Positions 42,210 through 49,768 of a stretch of DNA of 64,000 nucleotides are shown piece by piece. The notes beneath the pieces are model-generated. The model worked only from the letters and a program-made list of their open reading frames with translations, was not told the DNA's origin and made no database searches. The DNA is taken from assembly GCA_964348225.1 (NCBI GenBank), contig CAYGBM010000035.1, forward strand, positions 1 to 64,000, read 5' to 3'. Every line of letters starts with the position of its first letter. The first letter of the stretch is position 1. This DNA comes from CAYGBM01 sp964348225 (GTDB lineage: Bacteria; Patescibacteriota; Minisyncoccia; Minisyncoccales; CG1-02-41-26). The translations under genes were made by a program, and so were the position numbers.

Positions 42210-43316
42210 ATGAGTATGCCAGAAGAATTAGAAAAAGCAAAACAACTAATCGAAAGGGCAACCAACATTACTATTGTTCCTCCGCCAGATTTTCAAAGGG
42301 ACAGCTTTCCAGCCTCTATTGCCCTCTTTTTAAGTTTAAAAAAACTGGGAAAGAATGTAAACCTGTTAGCTGAGAACTACCCAGAAAGGTTTAAATTCTT
42401 GACCGAGAAAGAGGCTGTCTATCCCTTCCGAGCAGATTTTTTAATCACGGTCAGAGAAGCTGGTGCAAAGCTGGCCAATCTTTTTTATGAAAAAACAGAA
42501 AATGGCTTAAACCTTTTTCTTAAAACAAATGGCAATGCCTTAAAAAAGGAGGATGTTGTCCTGCAAGCTTTAGAGCCCATATCTCTTGAAAGCCTTTTTA
42601 TAACTGTTGGGGTTAAAGAACTTAAAAAAATAGAAAATATTTTAACTAACAGCTCAGCTGGTTTAATAAACATAGACAATCAATTGGAGAATGAGAATTT
42701 TGGTGAAGCAAATTTAGTTGAAATAAGTTCGCCCACCCTTTCAGAAATAGTTTTAGAGCTCCTTTGTTTAATCAATGAAGATATTGTTGACAGAAAAACA
42801 GCCGATGCTTTGCTTGCTGGAATTATATACGGCACCTCAAGCTTCCAAAGCCCAAGAATCAATTCTCAAACCTTTCAAAAGGTGAGCTGCTTGCTTGAAA
42901 AGGGAGCTAACCTGAAGGAAACAAGCCTCCGTTTGTACGGAATGCTCGAAAGGGGCTCGCTTCGAATCTTTGGCACTCTAATCAACAAAATACATATTGA
43001 AAGAAAACAAAGCCTTGCTTGGGCCCTTTTGGAAAAAAGAGATTTTGAGAAAACTAACTCATCTGCTTTGAGCCTAAGATTTGCTTTGAAAAAATTAAGT
43101 TCTGGCATTTTTCCGTTCCAGAACTTTTTAGTGCTTTGGGAGGTGGAATCTTCTCCTTTGTCTGTTAGAGGGGTGTTTTATTCCCCGAGTCAAAAAAAGC
43201 TTGAAAAAATATTAGAGAATTTTGAAGGAGGCCAAAAAGGCAATGGGGTATTGTTCAAAACAAAAGAAACAGACCCTGAAAAAGTAAAGGACAAAGTATT
43301 AGAAATTATAGCTTAA
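42210..43316 (+). CDS. DHH/DHHA1-like protein with degenerate active site
   Basis: 368 residues with the two-domain layout of DHH phosphoesterases (NrnA/RecJ-like). The N-terminal domain covers residues 1-170, with repeated hydrophobic strands. The C-terminal DHHA1-like domain ends FPFQNFLVLWEVE...VRGVFYSPSQKKLEKI and GGQKGNGVLFKT. The metal-binding DxD and DHH motifs are not intact: PPDFQRDSF stands where xPDxDxxxS is expected and NIDNQLENENFG where DHH is expected. It is therefore probably a non-catalytic relative, perhaps a binding or regulatory protein. Ten bases before pilB-like gene, which suggests co-transcription. Confidence 0.75.
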   Translation: MSMPEELEKAKQLIERATNITIVPPPDFQRDSFPASIALFLSLKKLGKNVNLLAENYPERFKFLTEKEAVYPFRADFLITVREAGAKLANLFYEKTENGLNLFLKTNGNALKKEDVVLQALEPISLESLFITVGVKELKKIENILTNSSAGLINIDNQLENENFGEANLVEISSPTLSEIVLELLCLINEDIVDRKTADALLAGIIYGTSSFQSPRINSQTFQKVSCLLEKGANLKETSLRLYGMLERGSLRIFGTLINKIHIERKQSLAWALLEKRDFEKTNSSALSLRFALKKLSSGIFPFQNFLVLWEVESSPLSVRGVFYSPSQKKLEKILENFEGGQKGNGVLFKTKETDPEKVKDKVLEIIA

Positions 43317-43326
43317 AGAGCTTAAC

Positions 43327-44634
43327 GTGCAAAAGATTATTGGCCAAATAACGATTGAGCCAGCCCGCCTAAAACAGCTTACCTCATCGATAAAGAATAT
43401 TGCTGCTTTGCAAAAAGAGCTTAAGGTGGGCTTGGCTAAAGAAACAACCCAGCTTTTGGAGATTGTTTTGGTGGGGGCAATAAATCTTGAAGCATCTGAT
43501 GTTCACATAGAGCCTGGAGAGGAAAAAACCAAATTCAGGTTAAGGGTTGACGGAATGCTCCACGACATTGCCCTCACTGACCCAAAAATCTACGAAAGCC
43601 TTCTTTCCAGAATCAAGCTTTTGTCGGGTATTAAGTTGAATATTACCGAGCAGGCTCAAGACGGCAGGTTCAGCGTAGAGCTTGGTCAAAAAACAATAGA
43701 GATAAGAAGCTCAACCCTGCCCTCGGAATATGGAGAGGCCATTGTTTTAAGAATTTTGGATCCGAAAAACTTAATCGAAATAGAGAAGCTTGGCATTCGA
43801 GAAGATATAATAGAGGTTTTCAAAAAAGAAATCTCCCAGCCCAACGGCATGGTTATTATAACCGGCCCCACTGGCTCTGGTAAAACCACAACCTTGTATT
43901 CAATTTTAAACAGGATCAAAAGGGAAGAACTCAAGATAATAACTATTGAAGACCCCATTGAATATCATTTAGAAGGAATCTCTCAAAGCCAAGTTAATCC
44001 AAAAAAGAGCTATGATTTTGCCACAGGGCTTCAATCAATTGTCCGGCAAGACCCTGATGTAATATTAGTGGGCGAAATCAGAGACCTGGAAACAGCGAAA
44101 ATCGCCATTCAGGCCGCCCTGACAGGCCATCTGGTTCTAACCACCCTCCACACCAATGATGCAGCAGGCACCATTGCCAGGCTCCAAGCCCTGGGAGAAA
44201 AGCCTGTAAATATTGCTCCAGCCATCAGGTTGGCGGTTGCTCAGAGGCTGGTTAGAAGAGTCTGTGAAAAATGTTCCAAGCTCACAACTGTTTCTCCAAA
44301 AGACTTAGCCCGACTTAAGCAAGGCTTGAAGGCCCTGCCTAAGAAAGCAAAAACAAGCATAAAACTTCCTGTGTTGGGCAAAAAATTAAAAATTCCCAAG
44401 ACCAAAGGCTGCAAATACTGCAACTTTACTGGATTTCGGGGCAGAACGGGCGTGTTTGAATTTTTTCTGGTTGATGACGAAATGGAAAACTTTGTTGTGA
44501 AATCTCCTTCTATTGCTGAATTACGGAAAAAAGCAAGGCTAAGAGGCATGGTTAGCATGAAAGAAGATGCCCTAATCAAGGTTATCAAAGGCATCACCAC
44601 TATTGAAGAAGTGGAGAGGGTGGTTGGAAGATAA
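43327..44634 (+). CDS. PilB/GspE-type secretion ATPase, short form
   Basis: 435 residues from a GTG start. This AAA-like hexameric ATPase drives pilus extension. The N-terminal half (ASDVHIEPGEEKTKFRLRVDGML) is the GspE N2 domain. Walker A is GPTGSGKTTTLYSIL (about residues 180-194), the Asp box is TIEDPIEYH, Walker B is DVILVGEIRDLETA, and the His box is LTTLHTNDAAGTIARL. The zinc site is CEKCSKL...CKYCNFTG. The MshEN/T2SSE-N domain usual in PilB is missing, so it is about 130 residues shorter than PilB and closer to PilT-like length. The pilin gene at 49.1 kb and the PilC-like fragment at 6.6 kb are the candidate partners in this window. Confidence 0.92.
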   Translation: MQKIIGQITIEPARLKQLTSSIKNIAALQKELKVGLAKETTQLLEIVLVGAINLEASDVHIEPGEEKTKFRLRVDGMLHDIALTDPKIYESLLSRIKLLSGIKLNITEQAQDGRFSVELGQKTIEIRSSTLPSEYGEAIVLRILDPKNLIEIEKLGIREDIIEVFKKEISQPNGMVIITGPTGSGKTTTLYSILNRIKREELKIITIEDPIEYHLEGISQSQVNPKKSYDFATGLQSIVRQDPDVILVGEIRDLETAKIAIQAALTGHLVLTTLHTNDAAGTIARLQALGEKPVNIAPAIRLAVAQRLVRRVCEKCSKLTTVSPKDLARLKQGLKALPKKAKTSIKLPVLGKKLKIPKTKGCKYCNFTGFRGRTGVFEFFLVDDEMENFVVKSPSIAELRKKARLRGMVSMKEDALIKVIKGITTIEEVERVVGR

Positions 44635-44648
44635 AGAATGTAAACAAA

Positions 44649-44754
44649 ACCCGCTCAAATTTTGTCCTAAAATCTCCAGCAACCCTATAATACCCAAAGG
44701 TTAGCGATTGACTAAAGTATAGTTACAATATTCTAGGACAAAATTTGAGCGGGT
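44649..44754. repeat. Perfect 21-bp inverted repeat flanking 64 bp
   Basis: The left arm (44649-44669, ACCCGCTCAAATTTTGTCC...) and right arm (44734-44754) are exact inverted copies. The 64-bp centre contains a TATAAT with an upstream TTGTCC at 18 bases in the left arm, so a promoter could lie inside. It begins 14 bases after the PilB-like stop codon. Such an arrangement resembles a small MITE-like element. Confidence 0.8.
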
Positions 44755-44758
44755 AAAA

Positions 44759-44875
44759 GTTAGCCAAAAGCCACCTTAAAAGAGCTTTTGAGGCCAGAAT
44801 CCCTTTTCGGGCACAACCTCGCCTGAGCCAGATTGGCTATACAAAAAGAGATTCCTTGTTTGGCTTTAGGCTAAC
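44759..44875. other. Structured intergenic element, possible non-coding RNA
   Basis: Ends pair as GTTAGCC-AAA-AGCCA with TGGCT-TTA-GGCTAAC (12 bp with an internal loop), enclosing a further AGCCA/TGGCT and other small stems. No ORF of note. It directly follows the 21-bp inverted repeat and precedes ruvB. I do not recognise it as 6S, SRP or RNase P RNA. Confidence 0.4.
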
Positions 44876-44959
44876 CCTTACATTGTAGTATATTTTTAAA
44901 AAAATGTCAAGTCCTTTCTCTTTTAGGGATTGTTTAAAATGTCCTAAGGACAAACTTAT

Positions 44960-45973
44960 ATGGGGCTTAAAAAAATACAAGACAATTTGGAAAAAGAAGA
45001 TGCCCTAGACCTAACCCTCCGGCCTAGGACATGGAAAGACTATGTAGGACAAGACAAGGTTAAAGAAAATGTCAAAATTATCATTGAGGCAGCCAAACAG
45101 AGAGAAGAAACTGCTGAGCACTTGCTTTTTTATGGAAATCCCGGCCTTGGCAAAACAAGCATCTCTTATTTAGTGGCAAAGGAAATGGCTGCTGATATTA
45201 AAACAACCTCAGGTCCTGCGATTGAACGGGCTGGTGATTTGGCTGCCATTTTAACAAACCTTCAAGAAGGGGGCATTCTTTTTTGCGATGAAATACACAG
45301 GCTATCCCGCGTCATAGAAGAATATTTGTACCCAGCAATGGAAGATTTTAAGCTGAACCTGATTTTGGGCAAGGGAGCCATGGCAAGAACAATGGAGCTG
45401 AAAATTCCCAGATTCACCCTGATTGGAGCTACAACCCGTTTAGCTTCTATCTCAAGCCCTCTCCGGTCAAGATTCGGAGCAGTCTTTGGGCTTAACTTTT
45501 ATAGTGTTGAAGATATTGAAAAAATCCTTGAGAGGTCATCAAGAATTCTAAAAATCGCAGCAGACAAGCAAGCTTTAAAAATAATAGCAAAATGCTCCCG
45601 CTTTACCCCAAGAACCGCCAACCACCTTTTAAAAAGGGTAAGAGACTTTGCCCAGGTCAAGGGAAAGGGTAAAATTACCCCATCAATAGCTCAAGAGGCG
45701 CTTGGCGCCTTAGAAATCGATGAACTAGGCTTAACCTCAAATGACAGAATGGTTTTAGAAGCAATTGTCAAGAAGTTTGACGGTGGCCCGGTAGGCCTTC
45801 AAACTCTGGCTGCAGCGACCGCTGAAGAAGAAGAAACAATTCTTGACATCTACGAGCCCTACCTGATAAGAATCGGCTTTGTTGCCAGAACCCCTCGGGG
45901 CAGGGTAGCTACCAAGCACGCTTTTCAGCATCTCAAAACAAAACCCAAGGGTTCTCAAAAACCTCTTTTTTGA
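44960..45973 (+). CDS. ruvB: Holliday junction branch migration ATPase RuvB
   Basis: 337 residues. RuvB is the motor of branch migration. The N-terminal LRPRTWKDYVGQDKVKENVKI, Walker A LLFYGNPGLGKTSISYL, Walker B GGILFCDEIHRLSRVIEEYLYPAMED, sensor 1 TLIGATTRLASISSPLRSRFG, and the winged-helix end GGPVGLQTLAAATAEEEETILDIYEPYLIRIGFVARTPRGR are complete. A TAAGGA ribosome-binding site lies nine bases upstream of the ATG. The following membrane protein gene begins five bases after the stop. Confidence 0.97.
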   Translation: MGLKKIQDNLEKEDALDLTLRPRTWKDYVGQDKVKENVKIIIEAAKQREETAEHLLFYGNPGLGKTSISYLVAKEMAADIKTTSGPAIERAGDLAAILTNLQEGGILFCDEIHRLSRVIEEYLYPAMEDFKLNLILGKGAMARTMELKIPRFTLIGATTRLASISSPLRSRFGAVFGLNFYSVEDIEKILERSSRILKIAADKQALKIIAKCSRFTPRTANHLLKRVRDFAQVKGKGKITPSIAQEALGALEIDELGLTSNDRMVLEAIVKKFDGGPVGLQTLAAATAEEEETILDIYEPYLIRIGFVARTPRGRVATKHAFQHLKTKPKGSQKPLF

Positions 45974-45978
45974 AAACC

Positions 45979-46284
45979 ATGAAGAAAACAAGGCTTTTGC
46001 CTATTTTAACTATTTTTTTCTTAGCTGTGCTAATAACAGGAGGGAGCTGGTTTTACGCAAGAAAACCCCTTACACTTGATGCTTCAATAACAAAGAGGGG
46101 GCTCCCTCTGCCTTATTGGATCCACACAACAGCAGCCTTCGACTTTGGCAGAGATCATCTGCCAACATTCTCACCAAAATGGCATTGGTCAATTATGGCT
46201 GTGGATTTTGTTTTTTGGTGTTTAGTCTTAGGAATGGGCTATTTGTTTTTAAGACTCTTTTTAAAACGAAAAAAATCAGAATGA
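45979..46284 (+). CDS. Two-helix membrane protein, 101 residues, unknown
   Basis: Two membrane helices (LPILTIFFLAVLITGGSWFYA and FVFWCLVLGMGYLFLRLFL) separated by about 50 outside residues. The C-terminus is basic. It is tied to ruvB by a five-base gap and to the lamin-tail gene by an ATGA overlap, so the three form an operon. ATG 45979 is chosen; an in-frame TTG at 45970 overlaps ruvB. No family recognised. Confidence 0.65.
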   Translation: MKKTRLLPILTIFFLAVLITGGSWFYARKPLTLDASITKRGLPLPYWIHTTAAFDFGRDHLPTFSPKWHWSIMAVDFVFWCLVLGMGYLFLRLFLKRKKSE

Positions 46285-47588
46285 GAAAAAGGGCTCTAAA
46301 ACCAAAGGCTTGTTTTTTAGGAACTCTTTCGCTTCTATTTTTGCTACTCCCTCTCTGTCGGGCTTTTGCTGGAGAGCAAGCGCTTTTCATCAACGAGATT
46401 GCCTGGATGGGCACTGAAGCTTCCTCTTATGATGAGTGGATTGAATTGTATAATAACTCGGACTTCCCTGTGGGCCTTGATGGCTGGAGGCTGCAGGCCA
46501 CAGACGACACTCCAGACATCAAGATTTCAGGTACTATCCCTGCTGGGGGATTTTTTCTTTTAGAGAGAACGAACGACGAAACGCTACCTAGTATCTCAGC
46601 TGATCTAATTTACAAGGGCGCCTTGAGCAATCAAGGAGAATACCTAAGGCTTATCAACGAACAAGGAGAGATTATTGATGAAATTGACTGTTCCTCTGGC
46701 TGGCTAGCTGGCAACAACGCAACCAAACAAACAATGGAGAGGGTCAGACCTATGTCTGACCCTAATGAGTGGCAGACGAGCCAAGAGCCAGGCGGCACCC
46801 CCAAACAACAAAACAGCCAATTGCCCGAAGATGGGCCTCGGGTAACTTCAGAAACAACAATGCCAGAAGAAACGCTGCCCGAGGACAAACCTTCACTGCC
46901 CGAGGACGGGCCTCGGGCAACTGAGAATGTGTTTATTAATGAGGTTATGCCCTCTCCTGAGGGTCCTGATGCTGAAAATGAGTGGATTGAGCTCTTCAAT
47001 GTCAATGGGTTTGAGGTTGACCTATCAAATTGGCAGCTCAGAGACAGGGTTGGAGCCTTCAAAACATATACCTTTCCCCAGAATACAAGCATTGCTGCTT
47101 TTGGATTTCTTCTCTGTCCCAGGACAGAAACCAGTATTACTCTTCAAAACAGTGGTGATATCTTGGAGCTTTTAAGCCCTGGAGGAGAAATTGCCCATTC
47201 AATAGAATATCCAAAAGCCTCCCGGGGTCAGTCTTATAACAGATTGCCAGAGAAAGAACCCTTAACAAAGCAGGGTGTTTCAAATTGGCAATGGAGCACA
47301 ACCCCAACACCTGGAACAGAAAACCTTATTAGCCAGCCCCAAAAAGGGGAGACAGCGCAAGAAAAAGAACAGACAGAAGCTCAATCCCTTGATCAACCAA
47401 GCCAGCAAACCAGTTCTGCTGGAAAAGAAGCAAGCAAAAAGGGCTTTGATTTAGAAGAAAAAACCACAGCTGATGTAAGCAAGGAAATGCCTAAACCCTC
47501 AAAACGTTTTTTAACCTTTTTAACAGCTGTTTCTCTGGCTATTCTGTCTGCTGTAATCGTTTTAATTATCAAGAAAAAATCTCAATAG
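46281..47588 (+). CDS. Surface protein with two lamin-tail domains and a C-terminal anchor
   Basis: 435 residues from ATG 46281. A signal peptide (to about residue 30, ending RAFAG) is followed by two lamin-tail (LTD) domains: LFINEIAWMGT...WIELYNNSDFPVGLDGWRL with MERVRP, and VFINEVMPSPEG...WIELFNVNGFEVDLSNWQL with ending SWQ-like QWSTTPTPGTEN. A Glu/Gln/Pro/Ser-rich stalk and a membrane helix (FLTAVSLAILSAVIVLII) with basic tail close it. LTDs are beta-sandwiches common in bacterial exported proteins and often go with nuclease or adhesion functions. The linker between the domains (QLPEDGPRVT...SLPEDGPRATE) is built from palindromic DNA repeats, and the first LTD ends on another palindrome (MERVRPMSDPN). 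Confidence 0.88.
   Translation: MRKRALKPKACFLGTLSLLFLLLPLCRAFAGEQALFINEIAWMGTEASSYDEWIELYNNSDFPVGLDGWRLQATDDTPDIKISGTIPAGGFFLLERTNDETLPSISADLIYKGALSNQGEYLRLINEQGEIIDEIDCSSGWLAGNNATKQTMERVRPMSDPNEWQTSQEPGGTPKQQNSQLPEDGPRVTSETTMPEETLPEDKPSLPEDGPRATENVFINEVMPSPEGPDAENEWIELFNVNGFEVDLSNWQLRDRVGAFKTYTFPQNTSIAAFGFLLCPRTETSITLQNSGDILELLSPGGEIAHSIEYPKASRGQSYNRLPEKEPLTKQGVSNWQWSTTPTPGTENLISQPQKGETAQEKEQTEAQSLDQPSQQTSSAGKEASKKGFDLEEKTTADVSKEMPKPSKRFLTFLTAVSLAILSAVIVLIIKKKSQ
46741..46762. repeat. GGGTCAGAC palindrome in the lamin-tail gene
   Basis: GGGTCAGAC-CTAT-GTCTGACCC, 9-bp perfect stem in frame, encoding VRPMSDP at the end of the first LTD. Confidence 0.7.
46824..46919. repeat. CCCGAGG-ACGGG-CCTCGGG palindromes in the lamin-tail linker
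   Basis: Two complete copies (46824-46842, with one mismatch; 46897-46919, a perfect 9-bp stem) flank a half copy (about 46877-46890). All are read in the frame Pro-Glu-Asp-Gly-Pro. The same stem-loop with loop ACGGG lies at 3173 and 3273 in elp3. The linker between two folded domains tolerates the insertions. Confidence 0.85.
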
Positions 47589-47613
47589 GACTGAAGGAAA
47601 AATCTGTTTTAAA

Positions 47614-47646
47614 GCAAAAGTCCTGGATCTCTCCAGGGCTTTTTGC
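47614..47646 (+). terminator. Terminator after the ruvB-lamin-tail operon
   Basis: GCAAAAGTCCTGG and CCAGGGCTTTTTGC pair with a 6-nt loop and T5 at the 3' arm. The A-rich left arm could also stop transcripts from the opposite strand. Confidence 0.7.
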
Positions 47647-47671
47647 CAACTCGCTTCTTTGATTAGCTCAA

Positions 47672-48946
47672 CTAATCAGAATACTCAACTGGGGGAGGGC
47701 AGGTAAATGTAATTCCGTCGCAATATCCTGACTGGCTGGGATCTTCATTTGTTTCTGCTATAAAACGCAAACGGTTTCCACAGTAATAACTATCCTCTGC
47801 AATTTTTACATACAAGCAAAAATCATCCTCGCTAGTTTCAATAACAGGCCTCATACCAACATAGCTTTCAACCTTAGCACAAAAGTCCTCCAGGGTATCT
47901 GTGGTAGCGCAATCAATGCCCTTGTATGTGTCTTGCTCAGCATAAAGACTCCTAATCTCTAATCTTATCAAAGTCAAAGACAACTCTAAGCGAATATCCT
48001 CTCTTCTCTCAATTATCTCCCTGAAAGGAGCTAAAAAAGCAGCCACAACAGCAATAATCAAAAGAATCCCAATAATTCCAACAACAAGAAGCGTTATCTT
48101 TGTTTTCCTTTTAGGCTCAAAAACTTCCTGGCTTTTGATGACAACAAGTCCTCTGTAAATTAAAAAAGTAAAAGCTAAGGTAAACGGAGCTACAATTACT
48201 CCAACAATAGTGCTCAAAACATTATTGGCTATCTCCAGGGCTACCCCTGACTCAAGAAGATAACCAAAAATGAACATTAGAATTGCTGTGCAAACTATAG
48301 AAATCACCCCTATCACTATGCCCAGCAGCAACAATCTGCCAAAAACCCCCCACCAATATTCTTTTACCAGGTGTCTGCTTCTTGAAAGGGCATTCATTCC
48401 TCTTTTTCCTTCCTGAATCAGAACGAATCCAGCGAAGGTAAGCCAAACACTGAAAATAATACCTGGAATAATCAACAAGACGCTGCCGCCCATAATGATC
48501 ACTGTGCTTAGTATTGAAACCCAAATAAAAGGAAGCAGTTTGGGCCAGCCTTTCTTAAAGGCTTCTTTTATGCCAAGGCTTTTGTCGCTAACAGCGGAAA
48601 TCAAAGAGACTTGCACCCAAAAACCGATTATAACGAACAAAATAATGGCTAGGATTGCTGAGAAAAACCAAGCCCACACACCCCCTATCTCCCTTGACAA
48701 GGTCCCTGCGCCCAAAAAAATGAGCGAGGGAACCAAAGAGATTGCCGAAATAGCTAAAAAAACTTTTGCTCTTTCTCTGTATAACCTCCATGCTCCCTTG
48801 AATAGCTCACCTACCTTGGGCAATCTTAAGGAAGGCTGAGGGGCCGTTGGCTCAAGGGAAGAGCTTGGCAGAGGAGGTCTTGGGGGCGGCTGTTGTGATG
48901 AAGAACCTTTGGAAGGCTGGATTGGGCTTTGAAATATTTCTTTCAT
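47672..48946 (-). CDS. Multi-pass membrane protein (DUF975/YciC-like) with extracytoplasmic pilin-like tail
   Basis: 424 residues. The Pro/Ser-rich cytoplasmic N-terminus is followed by LPKVGELFKGAWRLYRERAKVFL and six to seven helices typical of DUF975 or GDPD-type membrane domains (IPGIIFSVWLTFAGFVLIQEGKRGMNALSRSRHLVKEYWWGVF is the signature helix pair). A last helix (TLLVVGIIGILLIIAVVAAFL) leads to a C-terminal domain with cysteine pairs (GIDCATTDTLEDFCAKV, FCLYVKIAEDSYYCG) resembling the C-terminal half of type IV pilin-like proteins. The pilin gene lies next on the same strand. A role in pilus or envelope assembly is inferred. Confidence 0.78.
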   Translation of the reverse strand: MKEIFQSPIQPSKGSSSQQPPPRPPLPSSSLEPTAPQPSLRLPKVGELFKGAWRLYRERAKVFLAISAISLVPSLIFLGAGTLSREIGGVWAWFFSAILAIILFVIIGFWVQVSLISAVSDKSLGIKEAFKKGWPKLLPFIWVSILSTVIIMGGSVLLIIPGIIFSVWLTFAGFVLIQEGKRGMNALSRSRHLVKEYWWGVFGRLLLLGIVIGVISIVCTAILMFIFGYLLESGVALEIANNVLSTIVGVIVAPFTLAFTFLIYRGLVVIKSQEVFEPKRKTKITLLVVGIIGILLIIAVVAAFLAPFREIIERREDIRLELSLTLIRLEIRSLYAEQDTYKGIDCATTDTLEDFCAKVESYVGMRPVIETSEDDFCLYVKIAEDSYYCGNRLRFIAETNEDPSQSGYCDGITFTCPPPVEYSD

Positions 48947-49073
48947 AGGTTTTGATTAGTTTGTTATTATATTATTATAACTATTATACTATTATAGCCA
49001 ATCTTACAAACAAGGCAATATTTATTTGCTCCTTAAAGAATGGGAAGAAATTCGATACAATAAAAAAAATTGC

Positions 49074-49099
49074 GGTCGGTGAATGAACCATCACCGACC
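49074..49099 (-). terminator. Terminator after the pilin gene
   Basis: On the minus strand GGTCGGTGA-TGGTTCAT-TCACCGACC, then GCAATTTTTTTTATTG. It begins 16 bases past the pilin stop codon. Confidence 0.88.
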
Positions 49100-49114
49100 C
49101 TTGCAAAATGAGCA

Positions 49115-49561
49115 TCAGTATTCCCCCGGAAAGTTGCTTTCCGGAACTTGGTCTTGGAAAGAAAGGCTCCAAATAACCTGCTCCCCGTCTCCATCAACAT
49201 CCCCACGAGCATAGACTATACAACCCTTGCTGTAAGCCTCAACCCGATACTGGTAATAGACCTCATTGGGGCTAAAACCAATGCTGTCCCATTTTCTACG
49301 AGCTTCAGTGTCTTTTGGCCAAGAGATTGAGGAAACGCCAGGGACCTCAGAAGGACACCAGGGCAGTTCCCTATAAACCCCATGCTCTGCCTTGTACCTC
49401 TCTTGGCAATCCCGGATCTTCTGTAGATTCATCTTCATCTCTGACTCTCTTGCCTCGTTCTGAAACATCAGAAAGGAACGAATAGCTATAGCGGCCAGGA
49501 AAGCAATGATGGCAACCACGATCATAAGCTCAATCAGTGAAAAACCTCTGGTTTTAACCAT
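49115..49561 (-). CDS. Type IV pilin-like protein
   Basis: 148 residues from ATG 49561. The short basic leader MVKTRG is followed by the class III signal FSLIELMIVVAIIAFLAAIAI with Glu at position +5, cut by a prepilin peptidase after Gly. The rest is a Cys-containing globular head (CQERYKAEHGVYRELPWCPSE, YYQYRVEAYSKGCIVYARGDVDGDGEQ) that resembles GspG/PilA major pilins in length. GGAGG lies nine bases before this ATG. An in-frame TTG nine bases earlier would overlap it. No prepilin peptidase gene is seen in this window. Confidence 0.93.
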   Translation of the reverse strand: MVKTRGFSLIELMIVVAIIAFLAAIAIRSFLMFQNEARESEMKMNLQKIRDCQERYKAEHGVYRELPWCPSEVPGVSSISWPKDTEARRKWDSIGFSPNEVYYQYRVEAYSKGCIVYARGDVDGDGEQVIWSLSFQDQVPESNFPGEY

Positions 49562-49719
49562 ATCACCCAAACCTCCTCTCTATCCCATAACCATATAAGC
49601 AATAAGCTCCTATAGCCTGCTACCTATTTAATAACAACAGTCTTTCCAAAAGTCAAGTTGATTTTTAGCAAATTTTCCTTTAATATTGAAACGTGTTCGT
49701 AAAACTTTAATCTTACTTG

Positions 49720-49745
49720 CCCGCCGAAGCCCTGGCGAAGGCGGG
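49720..49745. repeat. CCCGCC/GGCGGG palindrome before yebC
   Basis: CCCGCC-GAAGCCCTGGCGAA-GGCGGG, 26 bp, with a second internal CGAAGCCC/GGCGAAG symmetry. It lies 23 bases upstream of the yebC ATG, in the leader. CCGCC-rich hairpins of this type recur in the window (3117-3162). Confidence 0.65.
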
Positions 49746-49768
49746 AATCTTTAATCATAAATCTAATT

